From Tenacibaculum sp. M341 (GTDB lineage: Bacteria; Bacteroidota; Bacteroidia; Flavobacteriales; Flavobacteriaceae), in NCBI RefSeq assembly GCF_004337695.1, contig NZ_SJXJ01000005.1, positions 124,001-188,000 on the forward strand: DNA of 64,000 bases, given 5' to 3'. The notes under the pieces are model-generated. The model was not told the DNA's origin. It saw only the letters and a program-made list of their open reading frames with translations, and did not search any database. The translations under genes were made by a program, and so were the position numbers. Below are positions 1 to 9,488 of this stretch, one piece after another (the stretch's first letter is position 1; each line of letters opens with the position of its first letter).

Positions 1-54
1 TTATTACATAGAAAATTGTGTTCAAAAAAGCTTTACATTGCAGTTAAATAATTA

Positions 55-516
55 ATGTATATGAAGTTTACACCCTCAAAAGTCAATTTGTTCTTATTGT
101 TTAAACTACCATCTGCTTTTATTACTGGTGTAAGGGTAGTGTTGTTAGATGAGGAGAAGTCAGTGATAAAAGTAAAACATAGATGGATGAATCAAAATCC
201 TTTTAAATCGATGTTTTGGGCAGTGCAAGGTATGGCGGCAGAGTTTGCTACAGGAATTTTAATGGTAAGAGAAATACAAAATTCAGGAAAGAAAATTTCT
301 ATGTTGGTTACAAATATGGATGCTACTTTTACTAAAAAAGCAACAGGTATAATACGCTTTGAGTGTAATCAAGCCGGTTTGATAAGAGAAACAATTCAAA
401 AAGCTATTGATACTAAAGAAGGGCAAACGGTTGTATTAACTTCAGAAGGATTTAATGAGGAAGGAATTTCTGTTTCAAAGTTTAATTTTGAATGGAGCGT
501 AAAAGTTAAATCGTAA
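55..516 (+). CDS. DUF4442 hot-dog-fold protein
   Basis: The 153-residue product matches the DUF4442 family as I recall it, a single hot-dog domain related to acyl-CoA thioesterases; no substrate can be named. The N-terminal helix, an alternating helix-strand pattern and the segment around FWAVQGMAAEFATG fit the family. There is no signal peptide, so it should be cytoplasmic. A second ATG at 61 is an equally good start. It lies 42 bp upstream of the AIM24-like gene in the same direction and may be co-transcribed with it. Family assignment is fairly confident; function is unknown. Confidence 0.75.
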   Translation: MYMKFTPSKVNLFLLFKLPSAFITGVRVVLLDEEKSVIKVKHRWMNQNPFKSMFWAVQGMAAEFATGILMVREIQNSGKKISMLVTNMDATFTKKATGIIRFECNQAGLIRETIQKAIDTKEGQTVVLTSEGFNEEGISVSKFNFEWSVKVKS

Positions 517-558
517 CGAAATCATTAAAACTTAGTCTAATCAAAAAAAATACAATTT

Positions 559-1368
559 ATGTTTTACCAAAAAGAAGCACACGAAATAGATTACCGTATT
601 TACGGTGAAGAAATGCAATATGTAGAAATCGAATTAGATCCAGAGGAAGGAGTAGTAGCGGAGAGTGGTAGTTTTATGATGATGGATTCAGATATTCAAA
701 TGAATACAATTTTAGGAGATGGATCAAACCAAGAAAAAGGTATCCTTGGAAAGATTTTTTCTGCAGGAAAGCGAATTCTAACTGGAGAGAATTTATTTAT
801 GACAGTTTTTACAAATATTGGTCATGGTAAAAAGCAAGTTTCTTTTGCATCTCCGTATCCAGGTAAAATTATACCAATTGATTTAACAGAGTTTGGAGGT
901 AAGTTTATTTGTCAGAAAGATGCTTTTTTATGCGCAGCTAAAGGTGTGTCTATTGGTATTGAGTTTTCGAGGAAATTAGGTAGAGGTATTTTTGGAGGAG
1001 AAGGTTTTATTATGCAAAAGATGGAAGGTGACGGTTTAGGTTTTATTCATGCAGGTGGAACAATGGCTAAAAAAGTATTGCAACCAGGTGAGGTTTTACG
1101 AGTAGATACTGGTTGTATTGTTGGTTTTACAAAAGATGTAGATTATGATATTGAATTTGTTGGCGGGATTAAGAATACAATTTTTGGAGGAGAAGGATTA
1201 TTTTTTGCTTCTTTAAGAGGACCGGGAACTGTTTTTATTCAATCATTACCATTTAGCAGGTTGGCAGGTAGAGTACTGTCAATGGCTCCAAGAAGCGGAG
1301 GAAGTAGAGGTGAAGGTAGTATTTTAGGTGGTATTGGAGATTTGTTAGATGGAGATAATAGTTTTTAA
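559..1368 (+). CDS. TIGR00266/AIM24 family protein
   Basis: This 269-residue protein belongs to the TIGR00266/AIM24 family of soluble beta-rich proteins. Visible family features are the opening YVEIELDPEEGVVAESGSF-like strand, glycine-rich turns repeated through the protein and a Gly/Ser-rich C-terminus. Bacterial members have no settled biochemical role; the eukaryotic relative Aim24 acts in mitochondrial inner-membrane organisation. It has no signal peptide. It follows the DUF4442 gene closely and ends just before a strong terminator shared with the convergent thioredoxin-like gene. Confidence 0.8.
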   Translation: MFYQKEAHEIDYRIYGEEMQYVEIELDPEEGVVAESGSFMMMDSDIQMNTILGDGSNQEKGILGKIFSAGKRILTGENLFMTVFTNIGHGKKQVSFASPYPGKIIPIDLTEFGGKFICQKDAFLCAAKGVSIGIEFSRKLGRGIFGGEGFIMQKMEGDGLGFIHAGGTMAKKVLQPGEVLRVDTGCIVGFTKDVDYDIEFVGGIKNTIFGGEGLFFASLRGPGTVFIQSLPFSRLAGRVLSMAPRSGGSRGEGSILGGIGDLLDGDNSF

Positions 1369-1390
1369 GATAGATAACAAAATAAAAAAA

Positions 1391-1420
1391 GCTAGAATTT
1401 TACAAATTCTAGCTTTTTTT
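1391..1420. terminator. Bidirectional intrinsic terminator
   Basis: A perfect 10-bp stem (GCTAGAATTT / AAATTCTAGC, 1391-1413) with a 3-base loop is flanked by A and T runs on both sides. It can terminate both the AIM24-like gene and the convergent TlpA-like gene. Confidence 0.85.
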
Positions 1421-1426
1421 ATTTTG

Positions 1427-2863
1427 TTAAATACTGTTTTCAGTATCGTCAATTAAATCTTCAATTAACGTAATTAATTTATCGCCATCACTAGGTCTAG
1501 GAGCATTTGGACTAACAATATTACCATCAGGATCTATTAAAATAAATCTAGGTAATGCTTTTACCAAATAATCTTTAGTGAATTGAAATTCGTCTTGAGT
1601 TTTTCCAGAGAAAAGCTGAATACCTCCCATTTCTCTGTCTACAATTGTTTTCTTCCATTTATTTTTGTCAGAAGCTTTGTCAACACTAATACTAACAAAT
1701 TCTATGTTTTTGTCGTGAAATTGTTGTTCGAATCTTTTTAATAAAGGAATCTCTCTTTTACAAAAACTACACCAAGTAGCCCAAATATCAATGTATACGT
1801 ACTTTCCTTTTCCAGTTATGTCTGTTAAAGAAGTTTTACTACCATCATAATTTTCAATATTTTCAAAAATAGGGGAAGGTTGTCCTTTCGCAGTTAGTTT
1901 TAATTTATCGTATAAGAGATCTATTTTTTTGTTATTAGCTTCGTTTGTAGAGAAACTTTTATAACTATTATAAAATTCATTTAAATCGTCTACAATACTT
2001 ATGTATCTATACGAGAAATCAAATAATAAATGGTTTTTAATAATTGGATTATTAAATTCTGAATTAACCGTTTTTAAATAAGCTAACTCAAAGTCAAAAG
2101 GAGCATCATTAGGTCTGTTTGCGTTAATGGTATCGTCAATGTGTTTTTTGATAATATCTCTGTAAGATTTAGAAAATAAATAATCTTGACTAGCATTTAA
2201 ATCGATGCTTTCATACACGTCTTTTGGAAAATTATCAGAAACAACAAAGTTGTCATCTCCAAATAAAATTCTATGAGCAGGTTGATAGTTTTTAATACCT
2301 AGAGCGAATTCATAATGAATGTTGTTTTTTTCCTTAGTTAAGTAATCTGTTGGTAAATTAGAGGTTTCAGCTAAATCGATTAATTCAGATTTGAATTTAT
2401 CCATTTTAGATAAGAATTGATCTTCTTTAAGCTTAAATAACTTTCTTACATCACCTAATAAAAGTTTCGATTTTTTTTCTCGCTCAATTAAGAAGTTGTT
2501 AATATTAGCATTGCTACCTGTAAAAACAGGATCAACAGTTTTTCTTTTGGCATTGACAACTATATTTATATTCTCGTTTAAGTTTTTTAAAGAATCTAAA
2601 TATATTTTAACTTTTCTTTTGCCAATTTCGATGGTGTAATGTCCAGGGTCTAACTTGCGTAAAGTGTCTTTAAATGTTTTCTTTTTTCTATTAAAGCGAA
2701 TTTCTTTTTCAAAGCCATAGTCATTGGTGATTTTGATTTTGCTTTTTCTAAAGTTTGTGATTTTACCAGAAAGAATTAAAAATCGATCTTCTTTAATTTG
2801 TTTTTTACCACCACAAGAAGTGATTAATAATAATAGTAAAACAATGGGGAATAGTTTTTTCAT
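1427..2863 (-). CDS. TlpA-like thioredoxin lipoprotein (copy A)
   Basis: A 478-residue periplasm-facing lipoprotein with a C-terminal TlpA/ResA-type thioredoxin domain. The start at 2863 gives a lipoprotein signal (MKKLFPIVL..ITSCGG); the open frame runs 12 codons further upstream without adding anything signal-like. The redox motif is WATWCSFC, Cys at about residues 365 and 368, and the cis-proline loop reads ALPRF. The roughly 340 residues before it are helical and charged and belong to no family I can name, although such N-terminal extensions are common in Bacteroidetes TlpA-like proteins. It lies downstream of a close paralogue with a terminator between them. The likely role is thiol-disulfide chemistry in the envelope; the substrate is unknown. 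Confidence 0.8.
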   Translation of the reverse strand: MKKLFPIVLLLLLITSCGGKKQIKEDRFLILSGKITNFRKSKIKITNDYGFEKEIRFNRKKKTFKDTLRKLDPGHYTIEIGKRKVKIYLDSLKNLNENINIVVNAKRKTVDPVFTGSNANINNFLIEREKKSKLLLGDVRKLFKLKEDQFLSKMDKFKSELIDLAETSNLPTDYLTKEKNNIHYEFALGIKNYQPAHRILFGDDNFVVSDNFPKDVYESIDLNASQDYLFSKSYRDIIKKHIDDTINANRPNDAPFDFELAYLKTVNSEFNNPIIKNHLLFDFSYRYISIVDDLNEFYNSYKSFSTNEANNKKIDLLYDKLKLTAKGQPSPIFENIENYDGSKTSLTDITGKGKYVYIDIWATWCSFCKREIPLLKRFEQQFHDKNIEFVSISVDKASDKNKWKKTIVDREMGGIQLFSGKTQDEFQFTKDYLVKALPRFILIDPDGNIVSPNAPRPSDGDKLITLIEDLIDDTENSI

Positions 2864-2970
2864 GAACTTGTTTTTAGGATTTATTGATTGAGGGGCCAAT
2901 TACTGATTTTTTTTCTTTTTAGCGAAAATTTTTATGTTAAATGATGTGTAGAAAATTTATCTTTTTTACA

Positions 2971-3000
2971 AAAAAAAGCGACAAAGTAAAACTTTGTCGC
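2971..3000 (-). terminator. Intrinsic terminator
   Basis: The 10-bp stem GCGACAAAGT / ACTTTGTCGC (2978-3000) with an AAA loop is followed on the minus strand by seven T residues. It ends transcription of the upstream TlpA-like copy B, so the two paralogues are probably separate units. Confidence 0.85.
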
Positions 3001-3028
3001 TTTATATATTTTTTGTTTGTGTATCTTA

Positions 3029-4465
3029 TTACATACTATGCTCTCCTTCTTCTAAAAGCTCTTCTAGCAGAGTTACTAATTTGTCACCATCACTAGGTCT
3101 TGGAGCATTTGCAGAAACAATGTTGCCATCAGGATCAATTAAAATGAATCTAGGTAAACCTTTAATTAAGTAGTCTTTTGTAAACTGGAAATCTTTTTCA
3201 GTTTTACCCGCAAAAAGTTGAACACCACCCATCTCTCTGTCAACGATAGTTTTTTTCCATTTTTCTTTATTAACAGGCTTGTCTACACTTAAACTCACAA
3301 ATTCAATGTTTTTATCATGGAATTGTTGTTCGAATCTCTTTAATAATGGGATTTCTTTTTTACAGAAACCACACCAAGTAGCCCAAACATCAATGTATAT
3401 GTATTTACCTTTACCAGTTAAATCATCTAAAGAAGTTTTTCCTCCTTTGTAATTATCTAGTTTCTCAAATTTAGGAGACGGTTGACCTTTTGCAGTTAAT
3501 TTTAACTTGTTGTAAAGATCTTGGATTTCTTTTTTATTCTCCTTATTTGTAGAGTAATTCATGTACTTTTTGAAATACTCATTTAAGTTTGAAGTATAAG
3601 TGATACTCTCTGTAGCAGCACTATGAATTAAATGATTTTTTACCAAAGTATCATTTACCTCAGTTTGAACAGTTTCTAAATATGCTAAATCGAAATCAAA
3701 ATCTTCATTTTCTTTCTTTTTTGCATTCGTTTTATCGTCTAAACGTCTTTTGATTAAATCTCTGTACCAATTAGAAAAAGCATAGTCTGAATTAGAGTCA
3801 AAACTAACTTTGTTAGGAATGTCATTTGGGAAGTTATCAGAAACTACAAAATCATCATCACCATAAACAATTCTATGGAAGTTTTGGTAGTTTTTGATAC
3901 CTAATGCAAATTGGTAATGAATATTGTTTTTCTCATTTGCTAAATAATCAGCAGGTAAATTAGATGAAGCAGCTAAATCTTCTAAATTAGATTTAAATTC
4001 ATCCATTTTAGATAAAAACTCATCTTCATTTAAAGCATAAAGTTTACGGATGTTACCTAATAATAAAGCAGCTTTCTTTTCACGTTCAGCTAAATAAGCA
4101 TTGATTGCAGCATTTTTACCTTTAAACACAGGGTCTTCTGTACGTTTTTTTGCATCAACAATTATTTCAAGACTTTCTTGTAAGTCTTTAGCAGTACTTA
4201 AATATAAATTTACATTTCTTCTACCTACTTTAATACTGTAATGTCCAGCTTCAAAATTTCTTAATGTGTCAGAGAAAGTTTTACTCTTTCTGTCGAAACT
4301 AATATCTTTTTTAAAACCGTTATAGTCGTTCGTAATTTCTATTTTTCGCTTTCTAAAGTTCTCTACTTTACCAGAAAGAACTAAATACTCGTCTTTGGGT
4401 TCTTCTTTATCTCCACAAGATACTAAGAACGTAAAAGATAAAGCTAGCACAAACAATTTATTCAT
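3029..4465 (-). CDS. TlpA-like thioredoxin lipoprotein (copy B)
   Basis: A 478-residue tandem paralogue of the gene at 1427-2863, with the same length and architecture. It has a lipoprotein signal (ALSFTFLVSCGD), a long helical N-terminal region and a C-terminal TlpA-like domain with WATWCGFC (Cys at about 365 and 368) and cis-Pro GLPRF. The C-terminal 114 residues align without gaps to copy A and most positions are identical. The pair is a tandem duplication. The role inferred from the family is extracytoplasmic thiol reduction or oxidation. Confidence 0.82.
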   Translation of the reverse strand: MNKLFVLALSFTFLVSCGDKEEPKDEYLVLSGKVENFRKRKIEITNDYNGFKKDISFDRKSKTFSDTLRNFEAGHYSIKVGRRNVNLYLSTAKDLQESLEIIVDAKKRTEDPVFKGKNAAINAYLAEREKKAALLLGNIRKLYALNEDEFLSKMDEFKSNLEDLAASSNLPADYLANEKNNIHYQFALGIKNYQNFHRIVYGDDDFVVSDNFPNDIPNKVSFDSNSDYAFSNWYRDLIKRRLDDKTNAKKKENEDFDFDLAYLETVQTEVNDTLVKNHLIHSAATESITYTSNLNEYFKKYMNYSTNKENKKEIQDLYNKLKLTAKGQPSPKFEKLDNYKGGKTSLDDLTGKGKYIYIDVWATWCGFCKKEIPLLKRFEQQFHDKNIEFVSLSVDKPVNKEKWKKTIVDREMGGVQLFAGKTEKDFQFTKDYLIKGLPRFILIDPDGNIVSANAPRPSDGDKLVTLLEELLEEGEHSM

Positions 4466-4774
4466 GATTCAAATGTTTTATGGGAATGTATAAATTATGT
4501 TTTCAAATCCGAAAGTAACTTTTTTTTAAAAAACCTCAAAATCTTTTGATGAAAAAAACACAAAAAAGGGTAAGAATTATACTTTTTTTGTCATTTAAAA
4601 GGATAAAAATTAAAAGATTGTGTGTAAAACGCAAATTGTTTTGTTTGCAGTAGTTTGTTTCAATGTTTAATACTGTGTTATTATGATGCTTGTTTTTTGG
4701 TGTAAAATAGTTTTAAAAAAGTAATAAATATATATACTTGGTTTTATAAATTTGTGTAACCAAAAAATGTAAAA
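4466..4774. other. Intergenic region between divergent genes
   Basis: These 309 bases hold the promoters of TlpA copy B (minus) and the SDR gene (plus). A Bacteroidetes -7 element TAAATTTG lies at 4747-4754, 20 bp before the SDR start codon, but I see no TTG at the usual distance upstream. Nothing else is recognisable. Confidence 0.5.
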
Positions 4775-5578
4775 ATGTCTAAAGTTGTTTTAATAACAGG
4801 AGCTTCTTCTGGATTAGGAAAATCAGTAGCTAATTATCTTCAAGAAAAGAATTACAAAGTATATGGTACTAGTAGAAATCCTGATAAAGTAACTGGTGTT
4901 TCTTTTGAAATGGTTCAATTAGATGTTTTAGATGATGTTTCCATAGAAAAAGCAATTGATACTGTTGTAAAAAAAGAGGGAAAATTGGATGTGCTTATTA
5001 ATAATGCTGGAAAAGGTATTATGGGAGCATTAGAAGATACTCCTATGGAAGAGATTAAAAAGGCTTTTGATACTAATTTTTTTGGTGTAATTTCAGTAAT
5101 AAAAAAAGTATTACCAGTGATGCGAAAGCAAAAATCAGGCTTGATAATAAATATTACTTCCATAGCAGGTTATTCAGGTTTGCCTTTTAGAGGTATCTAC
5201 TCTTCTAGTAAATGTGCTTTAGAGATTTTAACAGAATCTATAAGTATGGAGGTGAAGAAGTTTGGGATAAACGTTATTAATGTAGCCCCAGGAAGTTTTG
5301 CAACTAATATTGCTTCAGGAAGATATTATACTCCTGTTAAAGACGATTCAGCTTACAAAGAAACGTATAGTTTGAGTTTAAAAGTTGCGGATGAATATGT
5401 TGACAAAGGTTTGGATCCTCAAGTAATGGCAACCTCTATTCACAAAATAATAGAATCAAAAAATCCTAAAATTCACTATAAGATAGCAGCTTTTATGGAA
5501 CGTTTTTCTATTGTTTTAAAAAGGATTTTACCAGACAGAGTGTATGAAAAACTAATTATGAATCACTATAAACTATAA
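4775..5578 (+). CDS. Short-chain dehydrogenase/reductase (SDR)
   Basis: A 267-residue classical SDR oxidoreductase using NAD(P)H. The cofactor motif TGASSGLG is at residues 8-15, NNAG at 76-79, and the catalytic Ser-Tyr-Lys set is Ser129, Tyr142 and Lys146 (YSSSK). The C-terminus is longer than in minimal SDRs, as in the subgroup acting on lipid or retinol-like substrates. The real substrate cannot be told from sequence. The gene overlaps the convergent HAD phosphatase by 6 bp and has no terminator of its own. Confidence 0.88.
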   Translation: MSKVVLITGASSGLGKSVANYLQEKNYKVYGTSRNPDKVTGVSFEMVQLDVLDDVSIEKAIDTVVKKEGKLDVLINNAGKGIMGALEDTPMEEIKKAFDTNFFGVISVIKKVLPVMRKQKSGLIINITSIAGYSGLPFRGIYSSSKCALEILTESISMEVKKFGINVINVAPGSFATNIASGRYYTPVKDDSAYKETYSLSLKVADEYVDKGLDPQVMATSIHKIIESKNPKIHYKIAAFMERFSIVLKRILPDRVYEKLIMNHYKL

Positions 5579-6382
5579 TTTTTCTTTTTCTGTAATTATT
5601 TGATTTAAAATAAACTCTACACCATTTTCGTCATTGGTTTTTGTGGCGTAATTTGCTGTTTCTTTTACCGTTGGATGTGCATTTTCCATGGCATAACTAA
5701 AATGAGCACTTTTAAGCATTTCTATGTCATTAAAGTAATCGCCAAAAACAACAGTTTGCTCAGGTGTAATATCGTGGAGTTTTTGTATTAATTGAATTGC
5801 ATGTCCTTTATTTGCATTGTTTTCTGAAATGTCTACCCAATGATTAGCAGAAACTTTAACTTTAAAATTGTCTTCCAAATGTTTAAAGTGTGGATACAAA
5901 TATTTTTCAGCACTTACTTCATGGTATATAGCTGTTTTGTATACAGGTTCTTTGATTTGATTAATGCTATCAATAATTTCAAAATTAGCGTAATATTCAG
6001 CTAGTAAATCAAGTAGTTTTTTAGAGGAACTATTGGTGTAAGCCTTGTCTTTAGTACAAAAAACGGTATTTGCACCCTCAATAGAGTTGATAATATTAGT
6101 TATGAGCTGAAGATTCTCTTTTTCTAGTGGATTTGAAAGTAAAAGTTTGTCTTCTTTCATTACTAAACCTCCATTTTCTGCAACTATAACAATATCATCC
6201 TTAATACTGTTTAATTTATCAGTAATACCATATAAAGGTCTTCCGCTTGCTGCAACAAATAAAATTTCATGATCGGTTAGTTTTTTAAATAATTCAAAAA
6301 AATCATTACTAACCTCGTGTTTAGAGTTTAGTAAAGTTCCGTCCATATCAGTAACCACAAGTTTTACATCAGATAAATTCAT
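5573..6382 (-). CDS. Cof-type HAD-IIB phosphatase
   Basis: A cytoplasmic HAD-superfamily hydrolase of the Cof/IIB type, probably a sugar-phosphate or nucleotide phosphatase. Motif I is DMDGTLL with its nucleophile near residue 12 from the start at 6382, and motif IV is GDYFNDIEML. The region between carries the large C2-type cap. The open frame extends to 6430, but the start at 6382 (MNLSDVKL) places motif I where the family has it. The last codons overlap the SDR gene on the other strand. Confidence 0.85.
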   Translation of the reverse strand: MNLSDVKLVVTDMDGTLLNSKHEVSNDFFELFKKLTDHEILFVAASGRPLYGITDKLNSIKDDIVIVAENGGLVMKEDKLLLSNPLEKENLQLITNIINSIEGANTVFCTKDKAYTNSSSKKLLDLLAEYYANFEIIDSINQIKEPVYKTAIYHEVSAEKYLYPHFKHLEDNFKVKVSANHWVDISENNANKGHAIQLIQKLHDITPEQTVVFGDYFNDIEMLKSAHFSYAMENAHPTVKETANYATKTNDENGVEFILNQIITEKEKL

Positions 6383-6552
6383 TGCTAAGCGTTTTGATTT
6401 TGAATTCAAAAATACTCGATTAAAATTCAATTGAAGATGAATTGTGTATTAATTAATTGATAAAAAACAGCAATTTATAACGCAATTGGTATTGTTAAAA
6501 AGTCATTTTAAAATCTAATTAGTTTAACATCAAAAAGAAACTTTTAAAATTG

Positions 6553-6560
6553 TAATTTTG
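6553..6560 (+). promoter_or_regulatory. Candidate -7 element before fsa
   Basis: TAATTTTG matches the Bacteroidetes -7 consensus TAnnTTTG and sits 35 bp before the fsa start codon. No convincing TTG box is found 17-19 bp upstream. Confidence 0.4.
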
Positions 6561-6595
6561 CCCAAAATAACACAACTCATTAATTATACAATTAG

Positions 6596-7249
6596 ATGAA
6601 ATTTTTTATAGATACAGCAAACTTAGATCAAATTCGTGAAGCACAAGCTTTAGGTATTTTAGATGGAGTAACTACAAATCCTTCGTTAATGGCTAAGGAA
6701 GGGATTACAGGAGAAGAGAATATTATAAACCATTACAAGGCAATTTGTGATATAGTTGATGGAGATGTTTCTGCTGAAGTAATTTCTACAGATTTTGAAG
6801 GAATGGTAAAAGAAGGAGAAGCGTTAGCTGCATTAGATCCTCAAATTGTAGTTAAGTTACCAATGATTGCTGATGGAGTAAAAGCATGTAAGTATTTTTC
6901 TGATAAAGGAATAAAAACTAATGTAACTTTAGTTTTTTCTGCAGGACAAGCTTTATTAGCTGCTAAAGCAGGAGCAACTTATGTTTCTCCATTTATTGGT
7001 CGTTTAGATGATATTTCTACTGACGGATTAAATTTAATCCAAGAAATTCGTCAGATATATGATAACTATATGTTTGAAACAGAAATTTTAGCTGCGTCTG
7101 TTCGCCATACAATGCACGTTATAGATTGTGCTAAGATTGGTGCAGATGTAATGACTGGTCCGTTAAAAGCTATTGAAGGATTGTTAAAGCACCCTTTAAC
7201 TGATATTGGTTTAGAAAAGTTTTTAGCAGATTACAAAAAAGGAAACTAA
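6596..7249 (+). CDS. fsa: Transaldolase / fructose-6-phosphate aldolase family
   Basis: A 217-residue small transaldolase of the FSA/TalC subfamily, which transfers or cleaves a dihydroxyacetone unit in the non-oxidative pentose phosphate pathway. It opens [13 protein letters not shown] and TTNPSLM follows near residue 26. The Schiff-base lysine is Lys87 in VVKLPM. The length is exactly that of the subfamily, about 100 residues shorter than classical TalB. Whether it acts as a transaldolase or as an F6P aldolase cannot be decided by eye. It stands alone, with its own promoter element and a downstream terminator. Confidence 0.9.
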   Translation: MKFFIDTANLDQIREAQALGILDGVTTNPSLMAKEGITGEENIINHYKAICDIVDGDVSAEVISTDFEGMVKEGEALAALDPQIVVKLPMIADGVKACKYFSDKGIKTNVTLVFSAGQALLAAKAGATYVSPFIGRLDDISTDGLNLIQEIRQIYDNYMFETEILAASVRHTMHVIDCAKIGADVMTGPLKAIEGLLKHPLTDIGLEKFLADYKKGN

Positions 7250-7273
7250 TAAAAACTAAGTAATAGAGTTTTA

Positions 7274-7327
7274 GAGTCAGAAAGTTAAAAGTTACTACGA
7301 AGTTAACTTTCTTTCTGGCTTTTTTTT
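7274..7327 (+). terminator. Intrinsic terminator after fsa
   Basis: An imperfect inverted repeat (AGTCAGAAAG pairing with CTTTCTGGCT at the base, 7274-7320) is followed by a run of T at 7319-7327. Confidence 0.7.
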
Positions 7328-7363
7328 AATCATTATAAAAAAGAGTAACTTTATACTTTGCTA

Positions 7364-7393
7364 TTGAAAAGAACATACTACTTCGTAAATTTG
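7364..7393 (+). promoter_or_regulatory. Bacteroidetes-type promoter of menD
   Basis: TTG at 7364-7366 and TAAATTTG at 7386-7393 are separated by 19 bp, matching the TTG-N17/19-TAnnTTTG consensus of the Bacteroidetes primary sigma factor. The menD start lies 20 bp further on. Confidence 0.75.
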
Positions 7394-7413
7394 CTATTAA
7401 GTAATTATCTTAA

Positions 7414-9063
7414 ATGTATCCAAAAAAACAATTAGCACAATTGGTGATTTCTGCGTGTCAAAATTTTAATATTGATACTGTAGTAATTTCACCAGGGTCT
7501 AGAAATGCTCCTTTGACAATTGGTTTCTCTAATGTTGAAGGTATAGAAACGTTGAGTGTAGTTGACGAACGCTGTGCCGCTTTTTTTGCCATGGGAATTG
7601 CACAACAAAAACAGCAACCAGTAGCAATAGTTTGTACTTCTGGTTCTGCGTTATTAAATTATTATCCAGCTATTGCAGAGGCTTTTTACAGTAAAATTCC
7701 TTTGATAGTTATTTCTGCGGATAGACCAAAACATTTAATAGATATTGGAGATGGACAAACAATTCGTCAGGAGAATGTGTTTGAAAATCATATTTTATAC
7801 ACAGCCAATTTAATTGAAAACGAAGAGTTGTTGCAAGAGAATTCTGAATTAGTAACTCAAGCTATTCATACTTCAATACTTAAAAAAGGACCAGTACATA
7901 TCAATGTGCCTTTTAATGAGCCAATATATGAGACTGTTGATAATCTAAAAGAATTTGTTTTTAATGAACAAGTTTTAACTGTAGATAATGATATCGATTA
8001 TAAGCACTTTTCTGATGTTTGGAATAACTCTGAAAGAAAATTAATTTTAATAGGAGTTCATTATCCTTCTAAAAAATTACAGCAAGTACTGGATTTTTAT
8101 AAAGAAGATCCATCTGTTTTAATATTGACAGAGACTACCTCAAATGTAAAAGATGATAAGTTTATCAATTCAATAGATAATCTAATTTCAAAGTTAGATG
8201 AAGAAGAATTTAAAAACTTACAACCTGATTTATTAATTACGTTGGGCGGAATGGTGGTTTCTAAACGAATAAAACAGTTTTTAAGAAAGTATCAACCTAA
8301 GAAACATTGGCATATTGATGAGTTAACTAAAATGGATACTTATTTCTGTTTGACATCATTCATTCAAGAGAAAGGATCTGTGTTTTTAAATAACTTATCA
8401 ACGCATATTAGAAAAATATCAAGCGATTATCAGTCAGTTTGGTTGAAAGAAAAAGCTTTAAGAGTTCAGCATCACACAGAGTTTTTAAAGAATGCAGAGT
8501 ATTGTGATTTAAAAGTGTTTGAAAGTGTGTTACTTTCAATTCCAGATAATTCACAAGTGCAGGTAAGTAATAGTTCTATTATAAGGTACATGCAATTGTT
8601 TAAGGTGAATCCAACTATTGAGGTTTTTTGTAATAGAGGAACAAGTGGAATTGATGGAAGTACTTCAACAGCAATAGGAGCTGCATTTGCAAGCAAATTA
8701 AGAACAACGTTAATTACAGGTGATTTAAGTTTCTTTTATGATAGTAATGCATTGTGGAATGCAAATATTCCTGCTGATTTTAGAATTATTCTGATTAATA
8801 ATTCAGGCGGAGGAATTTTTAAAATTATACCAGGTCCTAAAAAGACAAATGCGTTATCGTATTTTGAAACTCCACATAATTTAACAGCAGTACATTTAGC
8901 AGAAATGTATGGGTTTGATTATTGTGCAACCGAAAGTTTAAGTGAATTAAAAGATAATTTAAATCATTTTTATAAAACATCAGCAAAGCCAAAGATTTTA
9001 GAAATCTTTACTCCATCAGATAAAAACGATGTAGCTTTGCAACAATATTTTAAAAGTTTATAA
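7414..9063 (+). CDS. menD: MenD, SEPHCHC synthase
   Basis: A 549-residue thiamine-diphosphate enzyme, 2-succinyl-5-enolpyruvyl-6-hydroxy-3-cyclohexene-1-carboxylate synthase, which joins 2-oxoglutarate and isochorismate in menaquinone synthesis. Seen here: VISPGSRNAPL near residue 25, the ThDP glutamate region of the N-terminal domain, CNRGTSGIDGSTSTAIGAA, and the metal/ThDP segment GDLSFFYDSNALWN in the C-terminal domain. Length is normal. It starts the unit menD-S1 protein-porin; menB lies 2.7 kb downstream, beyond a gene on the opposite strand. Confidence 0.95.
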   Translation: MYPKKQLAQLVISACQNFNIDTVVISPGSRNAPLTIGFSNVEGIETLSVVDERCAAFFAMGIAQQKQQPVAIVCTSGSALLNYYPAIAEAFYSKIPLIVISADRPKHLIDIGDGQTIRQENVFENHILYTANLIENEELLQENSELVTQAIHTSILKKGPVHINVPFNEPIYETVDNLKEFVFNEQVLTVDNDIDYKHFSDVWNNSERKLILIGVHYPSKKLQQVLDFYKEDPSVLILTETTSNVKDDKFINSIDNLISKLDEEEFKNLQPDLLITLGGMVVSKRIKQFLRKYQPKKHWHIDELTKMDTYFCLTSFIQEKGSVFLNNLSTHIRKISSDYQSVWLKEKALRVQHHTEFLKNAEYCDLKVFESVLLSIPDNSQVQVSNSSIIRYMQLFKVNPTIEVFCNRGTSGIDGSTSTAIGAAFASKLRTTLITGDLSFFYDSNALWNANIPADFRIILINNSGGGIFKIIPGPKKTNALSYFETPHNLTAVHLAEMYGFDYCATESLSELKDNLNHFYKTSAKPKILEIFTPSDKNDVALQQYFKSL

Positions 9064-9479
9064 TGGAATTACAAGAAGGAGATAAGGTAGACTTAATAAT
9101 AGGAGTGAGATCGGCCTTAGGATATAGTGTTTTAATTAATGAATCTTATGAAGGTTTGATTTATGAGAATGAAGTTTTTTCTGATTTGGAGGAAGGAATG
9201 AAAACCGTTGGTTACATAAAAAAGATCAGAGAAGATGAAAAAATTGATGTTTCATTAACTCCACAAGGATTTAGAAACGTAATTGACAACGATGTAGATA
9301 CGTTATTGAAAAAGTTAGAAGATAAGGGCGTTTTATTGTTAACAGATAAGAGTTCACCAGAGTCTATAAAATTTCATTTACAAATGAGTAAAAAAGCTTT
9401 TAAAAGAGCTGTCGGAAATTTGTATAAGCAAAGAAAGATTCAGATTTTTGACGATAGAATAGAATTAATCAAAAAATAA
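9063..9479 (+). CDS. S1/CvfB-like RNA-binding protein
   Basis: A 138-residue basic protein with an N-terminal S1-type OB fold (residues 1-65, including GYSVLINESYEGLIY) and a C-terminal winged-helix-like segment (MSKKAFKRAVGNLYKQRKI). This corresponds to the C-terminal half of the CvfB/YitL family, so it is a shortened form. Its ATG overlaps the menD stop codon in a TAATG junction, which predicts translational coupling. RNA binding is inferred from the fold; no target is known. Confidence 0.75.
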   Translation: MELQEGDKVDLIIGVRSALGYSVLINESYEGLIYENEVFSDLEEGMKTVGYIKKIREDEKIDVSLTPQGFRNVIDNDVDTLLKKLEDKGVLLLTDKSSPESIKFHLQMSKKAFKRAVGNLYKQRKIQIFDDRIELIKK

Positions 9480-9488
9480 ATACCTCAA

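Noticed and set aside
4915..5163. Minus-strand 82-codon ORF inside the SDR gene
   Set aside because: It lies wholly within a clear SDR coding sequence on the other strand and reads as low-complexity shadow sequence.
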